From Corticium candelabrum (taxonomy: Eukaryota; Porifera; Homoscleromorpha; Homosclerophorida; Plakinidae): a stretch of DNA of 64,000 bases. Shown here in pieces: positions 38,401 to 51,000 of this stretch (positions are counted from its first letter, which is position 1; each line of letters begins with the position of its first letter). Location of the stretch: the NCBI RefSeq assembly GCF_963422355.1, contig NC_085090.1, positions 4,246,512 through 4,310,511 on the forward strand, read 5' to 3'. The position numbers and the translations under genes are program-made. The notes beneath the pieces were generated by a model. It was not told where the DNA came from. It saw only the letters and a program-made list of their open reading frames with translations, and made no database searches.

Positions 38401-39507
38401 GGGGGTTTAATCAAACCACTTAAACCCCCTAGACTACACGCCTGTCGCGTTTCGTTCTACTTCTTTTTAACTCTAGCCGTTTCACAGGTCACTCTCCTTG
38501 TCTCTCTTCAAACTCTTATTATTCTAAGCCCATTTTGGTCCTTGACTCGATCAATTATTCCATCCGTATTCTCCGTTAAGACTCACTCCCTTCGTACACT
38601 CTGTTATCTTTTCACCTGAGCTCCTAGACTGTGACGTTATAGTACGTAAGAAGTTATTTGACTAAGAACGGCGGTCGTTGAGAGATTCATTAGACACAGA
38701 CGTTAGTTACGAGCTATAGTCGGATGAACTCAAGATTTAAGTGCTTCGGTACAGAGCATCAATGATGTACAGTACTAATTACACGATCCTCGCTAAAGTT
38801 CACACATTTTCCTTCGTCTTCTTCGCAATCTCCCAGCTCTTCCGACACCATGCAGCGCTTCTCATCTCTTATCTGAGCGTCTTCTTCCATGTCTCTACGC
38901 TCTTCCGACACCAACGCCTCTTAACACTATTCTGGACTTCACTCTACGTCGTTCAGCTCTCCCCAAACTCGTCTAGTGCCAGTCTCCAGTTAATAAGTCG
39001 GTCTTCAGTCAATTCACCTGTCACGTGGCTAAGTCATTTATTTAAATAATTACAACTCTAATAGCCCTTTTCTGTGAAACAATTATGACACTTTGTTTAA
39101 ACATCTAGATGGGAATCTATCAAAATATATCTAAATATATCTTTCTAAGCAAGTCTCGATTTATTCCAATGTTATTTCAACTTTCTGTAAATATTTGGCG
39201 TAAACGAATAAACAATCCAACATCGATACAACCATATGCTCCTGGAAGATGTACTAATGTGAATTGATATGCATTTATTTACTAAGGAACATATTATCTT
39301 AATCAATAATGATGCTTATCGCTCACGTACATAGACGTCTCCTCAATTACAAGTTTGACTATATGTAGTGCACATATCATTCTAACTAAAACAACAAAGT
39401 GAAAAGGTATGTAAACTGTTGGCTACAATAATAATAAGGTGCAATCCCAAAGCCTATCTAGACATCCCTTTAGTTCTCTTGCACCATGCAAACTAATCCC
39501 ATCAGTT
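38401..39507. other. Non-coding part of duplication copy A
   Basis: Aligns to about 46880-47900 of copy B. Contains a short internal duplication around CTCTTCCGACACCA (38835 and 38908). No supported gene. Confidence 0.5.
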
Positions 39508-42500
39508 TTAACAAGTACACAAGCAAACGGCAACACACAATCTGAAAAGTACGAATATCATGTCAGTCACTAGCTTTTCTTTCAGCCCTCTAATGTCTTG
39601 TTTTAGACACTCGGCTAGAAGCAAAATAGAAAGTAAAAGTAATCGTTCAATAAAGACATAAAGTATAACATTTTCCTCACCTTCCCTTATCTTTCTGTGA
39701 CAATCAGGAAAAACCGTTTTTCGTATCTTAAGACATTTGTCTACATGTAGACTGGCTTGATATGCTTCTTGCATGGCAAGGAATAACGTAGCAAGGAAAA
39801 AGTGACCTGCACACATTCAATCAGATTTACACAAGAAACGAACGACGCAAAGAGATCAACGCACAATCTGCTGTGTAATGACTAGTAGGTAGTTGGTCTT
39901 GCATAAACGATAAGGCAGTTTGTAAATGAGTCGTAGACTCTTCTAGTCTTGCGGTCTTGATTTCATACGAACCTAATCGCATCATACCTACACACATTGA
40001 TATTGCAACCAGACGTTGCAACTTACAATACAAAGTTTTAGAATATATCATCTTACAAATAGCAATAAAAGTACGATTTGGAAAGATGCGCCTTTGTTCC
40101 ATTTCTATGGAATGCAAACACAGCTTTATGGCTTCTGTCCAACATTTCTTCTCGCCATAATCGAGAGACAATAAATACAAATCTAGATTATCAATACAAT
40201 TAGCTACAATCCAACCGAGCTAACACAAAATCCAAATGTAAACTAACTTCTAGCAACGTCATGGTCTCTATTAGGCGAGTAATCTTGTTTTAGATGCAAT
40301 TTTCGAGCTTTCTCATGCCACAATATGGCTTCGTCATAGATTCCTAGTGATCGATAGCAGTTTCCCATAGCATTCATATCTGTAACATCGTAAGATGCAG
40401 GCAGCAGTTTGTCGCAAAGCATTTCACAGAAGACTTCATTGTCGAACACATTATTATACTTTTGGGAAAATAATTATTATTCAAGTAATGCATTATTCAG
40501 TTTATTAAGTGTACTGTCTATAACGCCTTAAAATAGATTGCGTGACCGATTAAAAAATCATGCTCGTACATATGGACTTGAGTCGATCTCTAGTATTTTT
40601 AGTTGTAGCTATGACACGTAATGTAATGCAGTACCCTGACAAGAATATCGATATAGATTGCTAGTTAGCTCTTTCTATAGTGCTGTGTAACTGTTGCAAA
40701 TGGACTCGGACAAAATTATGAAACTACTGCAAAGCTATAGCTGCTTAACTGGATGTGGGTTGACGAATATATGGCAGCATTGTTCTCTTTCAATTAATAA
40801 TGCACATATTCGGTGCTGACTGTGATCTGAATGCGCTTGCTTTCCCAGAGGATGCCATGAAAACATACGCGTAACATACGTGATCTAACCATTTGCATTT
40901 CGTGTCACGTGCATACTAGACTAAAAACACAATCTAACGCAATCTGTTACCGTAACGTCCCATTCAGACTATAGAAAGACACATACATTACATGTGTTTT
41001 CAGCTCGAATAAAAACCTTAAAACTTGACAGTTACGGAGTGTTTGATTTGGTGTAGCTAATTTAATTGCGATAAAACGCGTATGTAAGCGGGGTAGTTAG
41101 ATAGAAATAATCATTACAAATATCGACTATCTAATCCTTAATTTAGCAGTTTGCAATACACAAAAAAATTAAATATCTTTGTACGATGTGCTAATAGATA
41201 AGGCACAATCATACATGATTCAAAAGCATTTTGACCGTCAAGTGTATGGCCGCTTTGGCTAACACAATGAGTCGTGTCCTTATGCATGTTATCAACACAT
41301 CTTAGCGAAAATCTTACTTATAATAGTATAGCAAGAGACTGTTATACTTACAATGCTGCAAAGTTGGATGTGACGGCGGCAGCGACCCGGTTGATATCTC
41401 ATACTCTTTCCTTGCAAGTTGCAATGCTTTCTCTTTTTCGTCCAAAAGGTCGTACGTCTTTAAAAAACAACAGAGAACTAAATATATACGATGATAATAA
41501 AAATGTTATTTCTATCATTAATTACTTATTATTTCATACAACATGCCAATTGAGATGAGAGCGTGAGTAGCATGACTATCTGATAGTAACGGCCTCCTCC
41601 AGTAAATTTGCACTCTTTTCAAGTTTTTCGTTTTCTCTGAAGTAATTACCAAGCTTGATAAGAGCTGAAATGTAATACATAAGATTATCAACTTAGGATT
41701 TACCTGCAATCAACAAATGTCCTCAAACATTTGGCAAAATGTCTTAGAGAACACGATATATTTTTAGTATCTCAGCCTAACCTATCTTTGAAATCTATTT
41801 CTCTGTTTCAAGGTCTCAAAGACATTTAAGAAAGCATGTCTCTCATGCCTACCATAAAAGATACGGATTTATAAAAAAACGAACACATACTTACATGTAA
41901 TGTCGAACCTGTTACGGAATTTTAATTCATGTCACTCATCAATGTGGTTTATCTAGTCGACTGGAGGACTATCGCTTAAATATTTGTGAGAGTTAACTAT
42001 CATGTGAGTACAATTGCTTTTCAACATTTGTTTCCTACAACTGAATAGGCGCATGGTACATAACCCTGCATGTTTATCTTGCTTTGACCTCATTGCTCTT
42101 GCTTTCAATTTTATCTTTTCTATTTGTAAAAGTCAATAGTTTAATGAATCTTGTGTTCAATGTTTTTTTGTAATTTCCATTTATGACTAATCGGATGCTT
42201 TCAGAGCCTATGTTTCTATACATAGATCGATCTGCTTTCAATAAGTATAACATTGGGGTGAAGATGCGGTTTCGAAGGCAACAGACCTCCTAATATTTAA
42301 ATTTTTGGTCAGATATCCCCAATAATTGGATCTTCTTAACAAAACCATGCACTTCAGCAATATGTTTGCCAATCCAATCACAACCAATGCCACGCGCACA
42401 CATCATGGACTCCGTCGACTGTGTCCTACCAGGCATGCAACGCCCACCACGTGGATAAGGGCATTTTGAGGGCGTGTTATTCTGACGCAGACAGCATACA

Positions 42501-45500
42501 GATCCGTTCTAACGGACATTCACAAGCTGATGCGTCTTTATCTTACAATACCCGCAACATCTGCGACTTCAGAGAATGCCTTCTCAACTCTTAGGAGGCT
42601 ACTGACCTACCTACGAGTTACTGGATGACATAAATTTATAGACGTTGCGACCGATTTTGTTTCTTGTACCAACGAGCGAATAATGTACTTTGGGATCCTT
42701 AGCACTAGTGATTGGTAATCGTTTTACCGGAATTATGTATTGTGTTTGATATGAGATTAATTATATATTGGATATAGTGAACGTATCAAATTTCGTAAGC
42801 TGTATAATGCCTTTAAGGACAGTAGCTTCTCAAACAAACGGATGGTTACGGGGCTCTGGAATTTTTTTGCCAGCACGCCAATCTGTAGGAGCTTCCTCCG
42901 CCACTGTACAAGGTGTTTTGATATACAAATCTAACCAGACGAGTACTTTAAATCATAAACAGAGAATAATACCAAATGTGTTTTGAATTGTTACCTTGGA
43001 GAATTCACTTTTTTGGCGATGCCTATCATCTATTGCGCTATTCAAAAATGATTTAGGCATTCGATAATTGGCGTCCAGGTTGACATATTTTTCGATAAAC
43101 AAAAATTATTAGATAAAATGGAATGCCCACGCTATATTTACAGTAAACTGCGAAGACAGCATGAACTGTAATTATTCGTTCGATGTATTTAGGGTGTTGA
43201 AAAGAAGATGGAATAAACTGCGTATATGACGTAAAAGGATGTGCAATACTAACTTGTTGCAAAGATTTCGTCTCGCGTAGGCGAAGAACGTAGTTGTTGC
43301 AGCAATTGGTGAGATTTCTCATACCACACAATGGCTTCGTTGTAGTCACCTCGATATTCAAAACAATCACCGATACCGTTCATATCTGTAATGCATCACG
43401 TTTTTGGGAAAATGCTAATGTTTTTAACAAAATACAAAACTCTCTTGCTATATCAACATGATTATACAAATTTTGAATATTTTCAATCTATTTCAAAACA
43501 GTGAGCAAGCAAAACGGTCTAAGAACTTACATAGTCTGTCACATGGATGTCTTCAAGTTCTATTTACAGCGACATTTATATCACCAGCTGGTCATGCGGG
43601 CATTAAATTCATAAACTAGAAATTGAGCTTTTACAAATAATGCTGTATTCTGCTAAACGAGCAGAGTACGGGTATAAAGTTGAAAACCTAACGAGACAGC
43701 TGCAGATGACAAGAATAGATTTAGTAGCACACATCGTCAAATGACTTCTGTGAGTAATCGCGTTCTACAGATTATTATGGTATAAAGAGAGTCTAGATTA
43801 CTTTACTTACACGACGCCAAATGACAGTGTGATGATGGTAATGATACACTTGCAATATCAAAAACTTGTTTTGCCAATTTCATAGCTTCATCTTTTTTGT
43901 CAAGTAAATCGTACGTAGAGGAAAGAAAACTTATAGCTGGAAGAAATTGATAACATTGATAAATATGTATTTATAATGCTGATTATGACTCAGTATTTTT
44001 ACCAACTGCCAAGGAGGGATGAGAAGATGAGTAGCTTGATCGGCTGATTGTGATAGCCTCCTCCATTAAACTCAAACTTTTCTCAAGTTTTCCGCTTTCT
44101 CTGTAGCAGACACCAAGATTTATGACAGCTAACATAGAAAACGTTGCCTTTTAATTCCCTTATTTTGAATATTCCAACGTGTACAATACAAATATGGAAA
44201 ATCGTTGCCTCTTTTTATATACGTATCTGTAGAAATTTCAACTAGATTCCCGTCATCGTATTGCCTTTTCAACTTGATCGAATCTTCGTATGCCTTTATC
44301 GCTTCGTCGCATTTCCCACCTTCTTCATATATGAGAGCAAGGTTATTTAACGCTAGAAAAACAATCATAATAGTTAGTTTAGTGTAAATTTATATCATGT
44401 ACACTCTTTCATTTAAAGACTGTTGCCTTTATCGTGTTTGCATTATATTTTATCGCGTTATTAGGTTGATCACTTTCGCTCATAGATTTACAATATGAAA
44501 TCTTAAGCGTCCCCTTTTCTTGTCATCAAGTAAAAATAATATAATTCTAAATGTATTTGTAACAAGAATACTTCATTCAATTTTGAAACAACTGTTGCTT
44601 CCTATTTTTTAGATAAGAACATCTATATTTGTTGTTTTCATGGCTAAATTACAAAACATTCAAATTGCTGAGCGTTACTAGGAGTGTTAATTTTAATGGA
44701 AATTTTTGCCAAATAACGGATATAATGTGTCAATTTTACGTAAATTGGTCTTTAACGGAATAAATAATCTAAACCTATTTAAACACTGCTATTTTGTACA
44801 CCTCCGTTTATCAGCCTAATAATGTATAAGTAAAATTATTATTTCGTCTGCTTTTAAGCCAAATCACAACACCTCATCTCAGTAATTCCTGCCATAGAGC
44901 AAACCGCTAATATAGTAATAATATTCTCATTTAAGAAGCCAAAGCAGAAAAGGGTGCGTTCATGTTGCTAAATATGAGGCAATATCTTTCATAATCAAGA
45001 TGCAATATAACTAATTCGTTGGCAAAGATGTCCTTTCAACATTGAAATTGGACACCACCGACTGCTAAACTTGCTGAAACAGTACTACATTATGACCATC
45101 TACAAACGTTGCTAGAACGCCTTTTTATTTGACAGACTAATTCAATCGGACAAGCCAGACATCTTATAGGACGTCTACCGGTCTATCCAGGTCACCCAAA
45201 CACATGCATTTACATAAAAAAGATAAAAATGAATATTTTTAGAAGTCTTTTCATAAAATAAACTTTGCACAATAAGTAACAATGGATACTGAGAACGAAG
45301 AACAGGACCGCTTGCTCAAAAGTATAGATAACATACATAAATATATGTAGCAGATACGTAGTGATGTACACTAGATGTACAAAGCATATTTGGTAATGTA
45401 ATTTGAGGATGTAACTCTAAAATATGAGTGACAGCGTACATGCCAATGACAATATTGCGGTTTATATAGTATAAAGCAAACTGTGGATTGACTCCAGTAT

Positions 45501-46003
45501 CTCACCCTGTTTCGTCAAGTCTACGTAACTATGGATGGCAACTGATTCTTTTACGGACCGCAAACAGGATAGAAGCCGATACTACCGCAACTAAGAATCT
45601 GTTTCAACTTCTAGTGCCAACACACAGGCAAACGTGACTAGCAGTACGCTACGAGAGAGCCCTCCCGTTGCACCAGCCGCTTCAGCGGTTTCCGCGGTTC
45701 CTCTCCCACTAGAAACTAAATATAAATCAATTGGCAAATCCTAGAAGTCTCAAGAGTAATTAGAACACTTCAAATGCAAAATCAAGTTGGAAATACCGGA
45801 GTGGCGCCCCAATGGTTAAGTGTGACATTTTAATTATTAAGAATATGAGATAGAATTTATGAGCAGGAGCATACCATTAGCAATTTCTGAACCAGCTGCT
45901 CCAACGGCATGTTCTCGTCTCAATTCAATGTCCTTTTTGATCAGCCTCTCTGCATCTTCCAAGTTCTTAATTTTCATATAGCAACCCCCTAAGCGACTTA
46001 GAG
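39508..46003 (-). pseudogene. Headless TPR array, copy A
   Basis: Twelve exons match the TPR exons of copy B: 46003-45875, 44352-44227, 44128-44003, 43936-43811, 43385-43254, 41664-41540, 41477-41352, 40379-40248, 40182-40057, 39987-39862, 39806-39681 and about 39614-39508. Most encode one TPR-like helix pair of 42-44 residues, for example NNLALIYEEGGKCDEAIKAY and NCYRSLGIYDEAILWHEKA. No NB-ARC lies upstream, because copy B occupies that side. Lesions: exon 6 has TAG at 41576-41578 and a 1-bp deletion near its end; exon 2 has lost its GT donor (AT in its place); the last exon has a frameshift relative to copy B. It is probably a decaying by-product of the duplication. Confidence 0.75.
42251..42905 (+). 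mobile_element. hAT-type transposon fragment inserted in copy A
   Basis: This insert is absent from the matching place in copy B (about 50705-50730). A frame at 42509-42628 reads LTDIHKLMRLYLTIPATSAT then SENAFSTLRRLLTYLR, the C-terminal dimerisation motif of hAT transposases. The right end, reverse complemented, begins CAGTGGCGGAGGAAGC, a typical hAT terminus. The left end (CATTGGGGTGAAG) is less clear. The flanking octamers (around TATAACAT and TACAAGGT) match only partly. Confidence 0.75.
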
Positions 46004-46109
46004 CTGAAACAAGAATGTGATAACTTATCATCGAAGGTGCAGCTCATATATTGACTTCGTCGAGATTGACCTTACTAATTCTCAGACAGCGTCATTGTTG
46101 ACGAAAACA

Positions 46110-46870
46110 GGTCGGTCTGCAATTTGTTCAACTTTATATCGTATTTTCCTCTCTGTAATTCGGGCAAGCGTGTAGGCAGCAGTTCACTAAAGGAGTTTGA
46201 CCATATCTCACCATAGACCAAAAGATTGTGTATAGTACTCTATTTATTAAAGATAAAACTCGATAAATTAGAAAACTCGTCACGACATAAAATTAGTGCG
46301 TAGATTTAAAAGACATTTGATAACAACTATTCAGAATGGTGCTAATTTTTGTATAGCGTACATTTTGCTTAGATATGCCTGACCTTTGCGTATAGCTATG
46401 TTATGTTAGAAACAAATTGCTTCTATGAATTTGCTCTAAAAATTACGTAACCATGCAATGTGAGAAATTGCAATCAATGATCACAATTTTTGTAAACAGA
46501 AATTCTCTACACTTGCCTGTTACACAAACAGACGAGTAGACAAAGACTAAGATTATAATGTGTTTTGAGAAATACAACCAAGCGCTAATGCTCGAACCAA
46601 ATCGGCGACGGACCTAATCCGCTTCTGCGCTAGGACCGCTTCCGTGAACAGAAATGACTGCAGATATCCAAGGTAGACGTCGCGCGCTGGTGCAGAATGT
46701 CTTCTGTTAGCAAAAGGACCTAGCTCAGCAGCTACACCGGTCAGAAAGTGTTTCCAAAGGCGCCATTCATGCCAAGATGTGGGTCTCTTAGTAGATCTAA
46801 AACACTTTTTTGTTAAAACTTTCAAAATGACATCAATTGATGATGCTGAGGGTTTAATTAAAACCCTCAA
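46110..46870 (-). CDS. Unknown open reading frame(s) in copy B
   Basis: The frame 46870-46553 (105 codons; LIKPSASSIDVILKVLTKK ... RDVYLGYLQSFLFTEAVLAQ ... SVADLVRALAL) is open, while its counterpart in copy A is broken. A second stretch at 46215-46110 (SELLPTRLPELQRGKYDIKL) follows downstream on the same strand. Both lie between the 3' end of the copy B TPR gene and the copy A array, so they could be exons leading into copy A or a separate small gene. I recognise no family. Conservation as protein is suggested only by the open frame. Confidence 0.35.
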
Positions 46871-46879
46871 CCTCCATCT

Positions 46880-48004
46880 GACTACGAGCCTGTCGCAATT
46901 TATCTGACTTCTTTCTAAGTCTAGCCGTTTCAGCGGTCGTTGTCCTTGTCTCTCTTCAAACTCTTTTTATTCTAAGCCCCTGTTGGTCCTTGACGCGATC
47001 AATTATTCGATCCATATTCTCCGCTTAGACCCACTCTCTTCGTACATTCAGTTATCTTCCCGCCTGAGCATTTAGACCGTTACATTATTGTACGAAAAAA
47101 GCTATTTAACTAAGACGAAGAGGGCGGTTGTTAAAGACTTACTGGACACGAATGTTAGCTAATTGCGCTCTATAGCCGGATTAACTCAAGAGATAACTGT
47201 TTCGTTTTTGAGTATCAACGATATACAATACAAATTACACGGTCCTCTCTAAAGATCACATGCATGCCTTCCTGCTTCAACTACTCTGTCTCTACGCTCT
47301 TCCTACAACATGCAGCGCTTCTTAATTCTTTTCTGAGCATCTTCTTTTCCGTCTCTACGTTGTTCCGACACAAGTACCTCTTAACCATCTCCTGGACTTT
47401 ACGTCGTTCAGATTTCACCAATTCGTCTAGTGCAGTCTCCAGTTTGAATGTCGGTCTTCAGTCAATTTACCTGTCACGTGTCTCTATCATTTAGGTACCC
47501 AATTACAACTCTCCAATGGTCCTTTCCTCTCAAGCAATTATGACACTTTGTTTAAGCACTTAGATGGGAATCTATCAAAATATATTTAAATATATCTTTC
47601 TGAGAATGTTTCAATTTACTTCAATCTTATTTCCACTTTCTGTAAATATTTTGGCATAACCAAATAAGCCAACCAACATCGATACAACCATATGCTTCTG
47701 AAAGATGTAGTAATATGAACTGTCATGCACCCGTTTACAAGAGTACAAATTACCTTAATCAATAATGATGTTTATCGCTCAAGTAAATAGACTTCACGTC
47801 AATTACAAGTTTGACTATATTTAGTGCACATATCATTCTTACTAAAACCACAAAGTGAAAAATTATATAAACTGTTGGTACAATAATGATAAGGTGCAAT
47901 CCCAAAATCTACCTAGACATTTTTATAATGCAAACTATTCCCATCAACTTTAACAAAAACACAAGCAAACGGAAACACACAATCAGGAAAGTACGATTAT
48001 CATG
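46880..48004. other. Non-coding 3' flank of the NB-ARC/TPR gene
   Basis: Downstream of the TPR gene stop codon at 48005. Homologous to 38410-39507. No supported gene. Confidence 0.5.
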
Positions 48005-51000
48005 TCAGTCACAAGTATTTTCTTTCAGCCCTCTAATATCTTGTTTTAGACACTCAGCTAGAAACAAAACAGAAAGTAAGAGTAATCGTTCAATGGAGAC
48101 AGAATGTATAACATGTATCTCACCTTCCCTTATCTTTCTGTGACAATCGGGAAAAATCATTTTTCGTATCTCAACACATTTCTCTACATGTAGACTGGCT
48201 TGGTATGTTTCTTTCATGGCAAGAAATAAGGTAGCAAGGTAAAAGTGACCTGCACACATACAATCAGATTGACACAGAAAACGAACGACGCAAAGAGATC
48301 AACGCACAATCTGCTGTGTAATGACTAGTAGGTAGTTTGTCTTGCAAAATCGACAAGGCAGTTTGCAAGTGAGTCGTAGACTCTTCAAGTTTTGAGGTCT
48401 TGATTTCATACGAACCTAATCGCATCATAGCTACACACATTCACATTGCAAGCAGACGTTAGTAACCTACAATACAAAGTTTGAGAATATATCATCTTAC
48501 CAATAGCAATAAAGGTACGATTTGGAAAGATGCGCTTTCGTCCCATTTCTATGGCTTTCAGACACATCTTTATGGCTTCTTTCCAACATCCTTTCTCGTC
48601 ATAGTTGAGAGAAAATAAATACAAATCTAGATCATAAATACAATTAGCTACAATCCCACCAACCTAACGTAAAAAATTAATGTAAACTAACATATAGCAA
48701 CGTGTTTATCTCGATCAGGCGAACAATCTTGTTTTAGATGCAATTTTCGAGCTTTCTCGTGCCACAATATGGCTTCCTCGTAGTTTCCTTGTGATCGATA
48801 ACAGTTTCCCACAACATTCATATCTGTAACATCGCAAGATGGAGGCAGCAGTTGCTTACAAAACACTTTTACAGAAGACTTTGTTGTCAAACACACTATT
48901 CAATGCTTATGAGAAAATAATTATTATTATTAAAGTAGTTCATCTTTCATTATATCAATTGTACCGTCCATGAAGTCATAAAGTAGATTGTATGTACGAT
49001 TTAAATAATCATGCTCGCACATACGGACTTGTATCGATCTCAAGAAATTTTTAGTTGTAGCTGTGGCACGTAATAATGCAGTACCCTGACAACAAAATCA
49101 TTATAGATTGCTAGTTAGCTCTAAAGTGCTATGTAACTGTTGCAAATGCTCACAAAGCAAAGTATATAACTACTGCAAAGCTAAAGCTGCTTAATTGGAT
49201 GTGGGTTGACGAATATATGACAGCATTGTTATCTTTCAATTAGCAATGCACATGATCGGTGCTCACTGTGATCTGAATACGCTTGATATCCCGAAGGATG
49301 CCGTGAAAGCATACGCGTAACATACGTAATCTCACCATATGCATTTCGTGTCACGTGCATACTAGACTAAAAACACTGTCTAACACAATCTGTTACTGTA
49401 ACGTCCAAGTCAGTCTATAGAAAGACACATACGTTAGGTGTGTTGTCACCGCAAATAAAAACATCAAAAACGAGGCAGTTACGAAATGTTTGACTTGGTG
49501 CAGATAATTTAATCGCGATATAATGCGCACATACGCTAATGTAAGCGCGGTAGTTAAATATAAATAATCATTACAAATATCAACTATCTAAACCTTAATT
49601 TAACAGTTTGTAATAGAAAAGAGTAGAAATGATATAACGATATGCAAAAAGATAATGTATAATCATACATGATTCGAAATCATATTGACCGTCAAGCGTA
49701 AGGCCACATTAGCTAACACAATGACTCGTGTCTGTATGCATGTTATCAACACATCTTGTCCAAAAATTTTACTTATTATAGTATAGCAAGAAACTGCTGT
49801 ACTTACAATAAGGCAAAGAAAAATGTGAAGGCGGCAACGACCCGGTTGCCATCTCATACGCTTTGCTTGCGAGTTGCAATGCTTCCTCTTTTCTGTCCAG
49901 AAGGTCGTACGTCGTGGCAAGGAAAAGGAGAACTAAATATATTCAATGAAATAAGAATACGTACTTCTATCATTAATTAATTAGTATTTCATACCAGTTG
50001 CCAAATTTGGATGAGAGGGTGAGCAATACGACCGACTGAGGGTGACTGCCTCCTCCAGTAAATTTGCACTCTTTTCGAGGTTTCCGCTTTGTTCGATGCA
50101 ATAACCAAGATGCATAAGAGCTGAAATGTAAAACAGGATGTTATCAACTTTAGGCGTTACCTGTAGATTTGCTACATGAAAACAACTATCAACAAATGTC
50201 CTCAAACATTTTGCAAAATTTCTTAGAAAACATGCTGTTATTCGTAGTATTCTAGCCTAAACTATCTTTCAAATCTATTTCTCTGTTTCAAGGTATCAAA
50301 CACATTTAGGACAGCACATCTCTCATGTCTATAATAAAAGATACGCATTTACCAAAAATGAACACATACTTACATCTAAAGTCGAACCTCATTCATGTCA
50401 CTCAACAATGTGGTTTATCTAGTCAACTTGAGGACTTTTGCATAAATATTTATGAGTGTTAACTATTATTTTAGTATAATTGCTTTTCAATATTCGTTTC
50501 CTCTGACTGATTACGCGAATGATACATAACTGTATGTTGATTTTGCTTTGACCACATCGCTGATGCTTACAATTTTATCATTTTTATTTGTAAACGTCAA
50601 TAGTTTAGTGAGCCTTGAGTGCAACACTTTCTTTTCACTACAATTTCTGACTAATCCGATGCTTTCAGAGCACGTGTTTCTATATACTTAGATCGATCTG
50701 TTTTCAATTAATAGAAGTTGTTTTGATATAGAAATCTAACCAGACGTGTACTTCAGAGCAAAAAAAAAGAAATACTAAATGTGTTTTAAGTTGTTACCTT
50801 GATGAATCCACTTAATTGCCAAAGTCCACCATCTATCGCGTTATCAAAAATGCTTTAGGCAGTCGATAATTGGCGTCCAAGTTAACATATTTATTTGTCA
50901 AATAAAATTTATCAAATAAAATGGAATTCCCACGCGATATTTACAATATAAATGAAGGCAGCACGAGCTGTAATTATTCGTTCGATGTATTTAGGATGTT

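Larger units (their letters stand above)
37605..46070. repeat. Tandem segmental duplication, copy A (about 8.4 kb)
   Basis: Copy A aligns in order to 46080-53800 (copy B) with an offset of about 8460 bp. The offset falls to about 7770 after a hAT-type insertion at 42251-42905 that only copy A has. Introns and intergenic parts align as well as exons, so this is a genomic tandem duplication and not retroposition. Confidence 0.85.

Noticed and set aside
38741..39049. 102-codon plus frame rich in Phe/Ser/Leu, with relative at 47264-47494
   Set aside because: Conserved only because it lies in the segmental duplication; lengths and ends differ and there is no domain or splice support.
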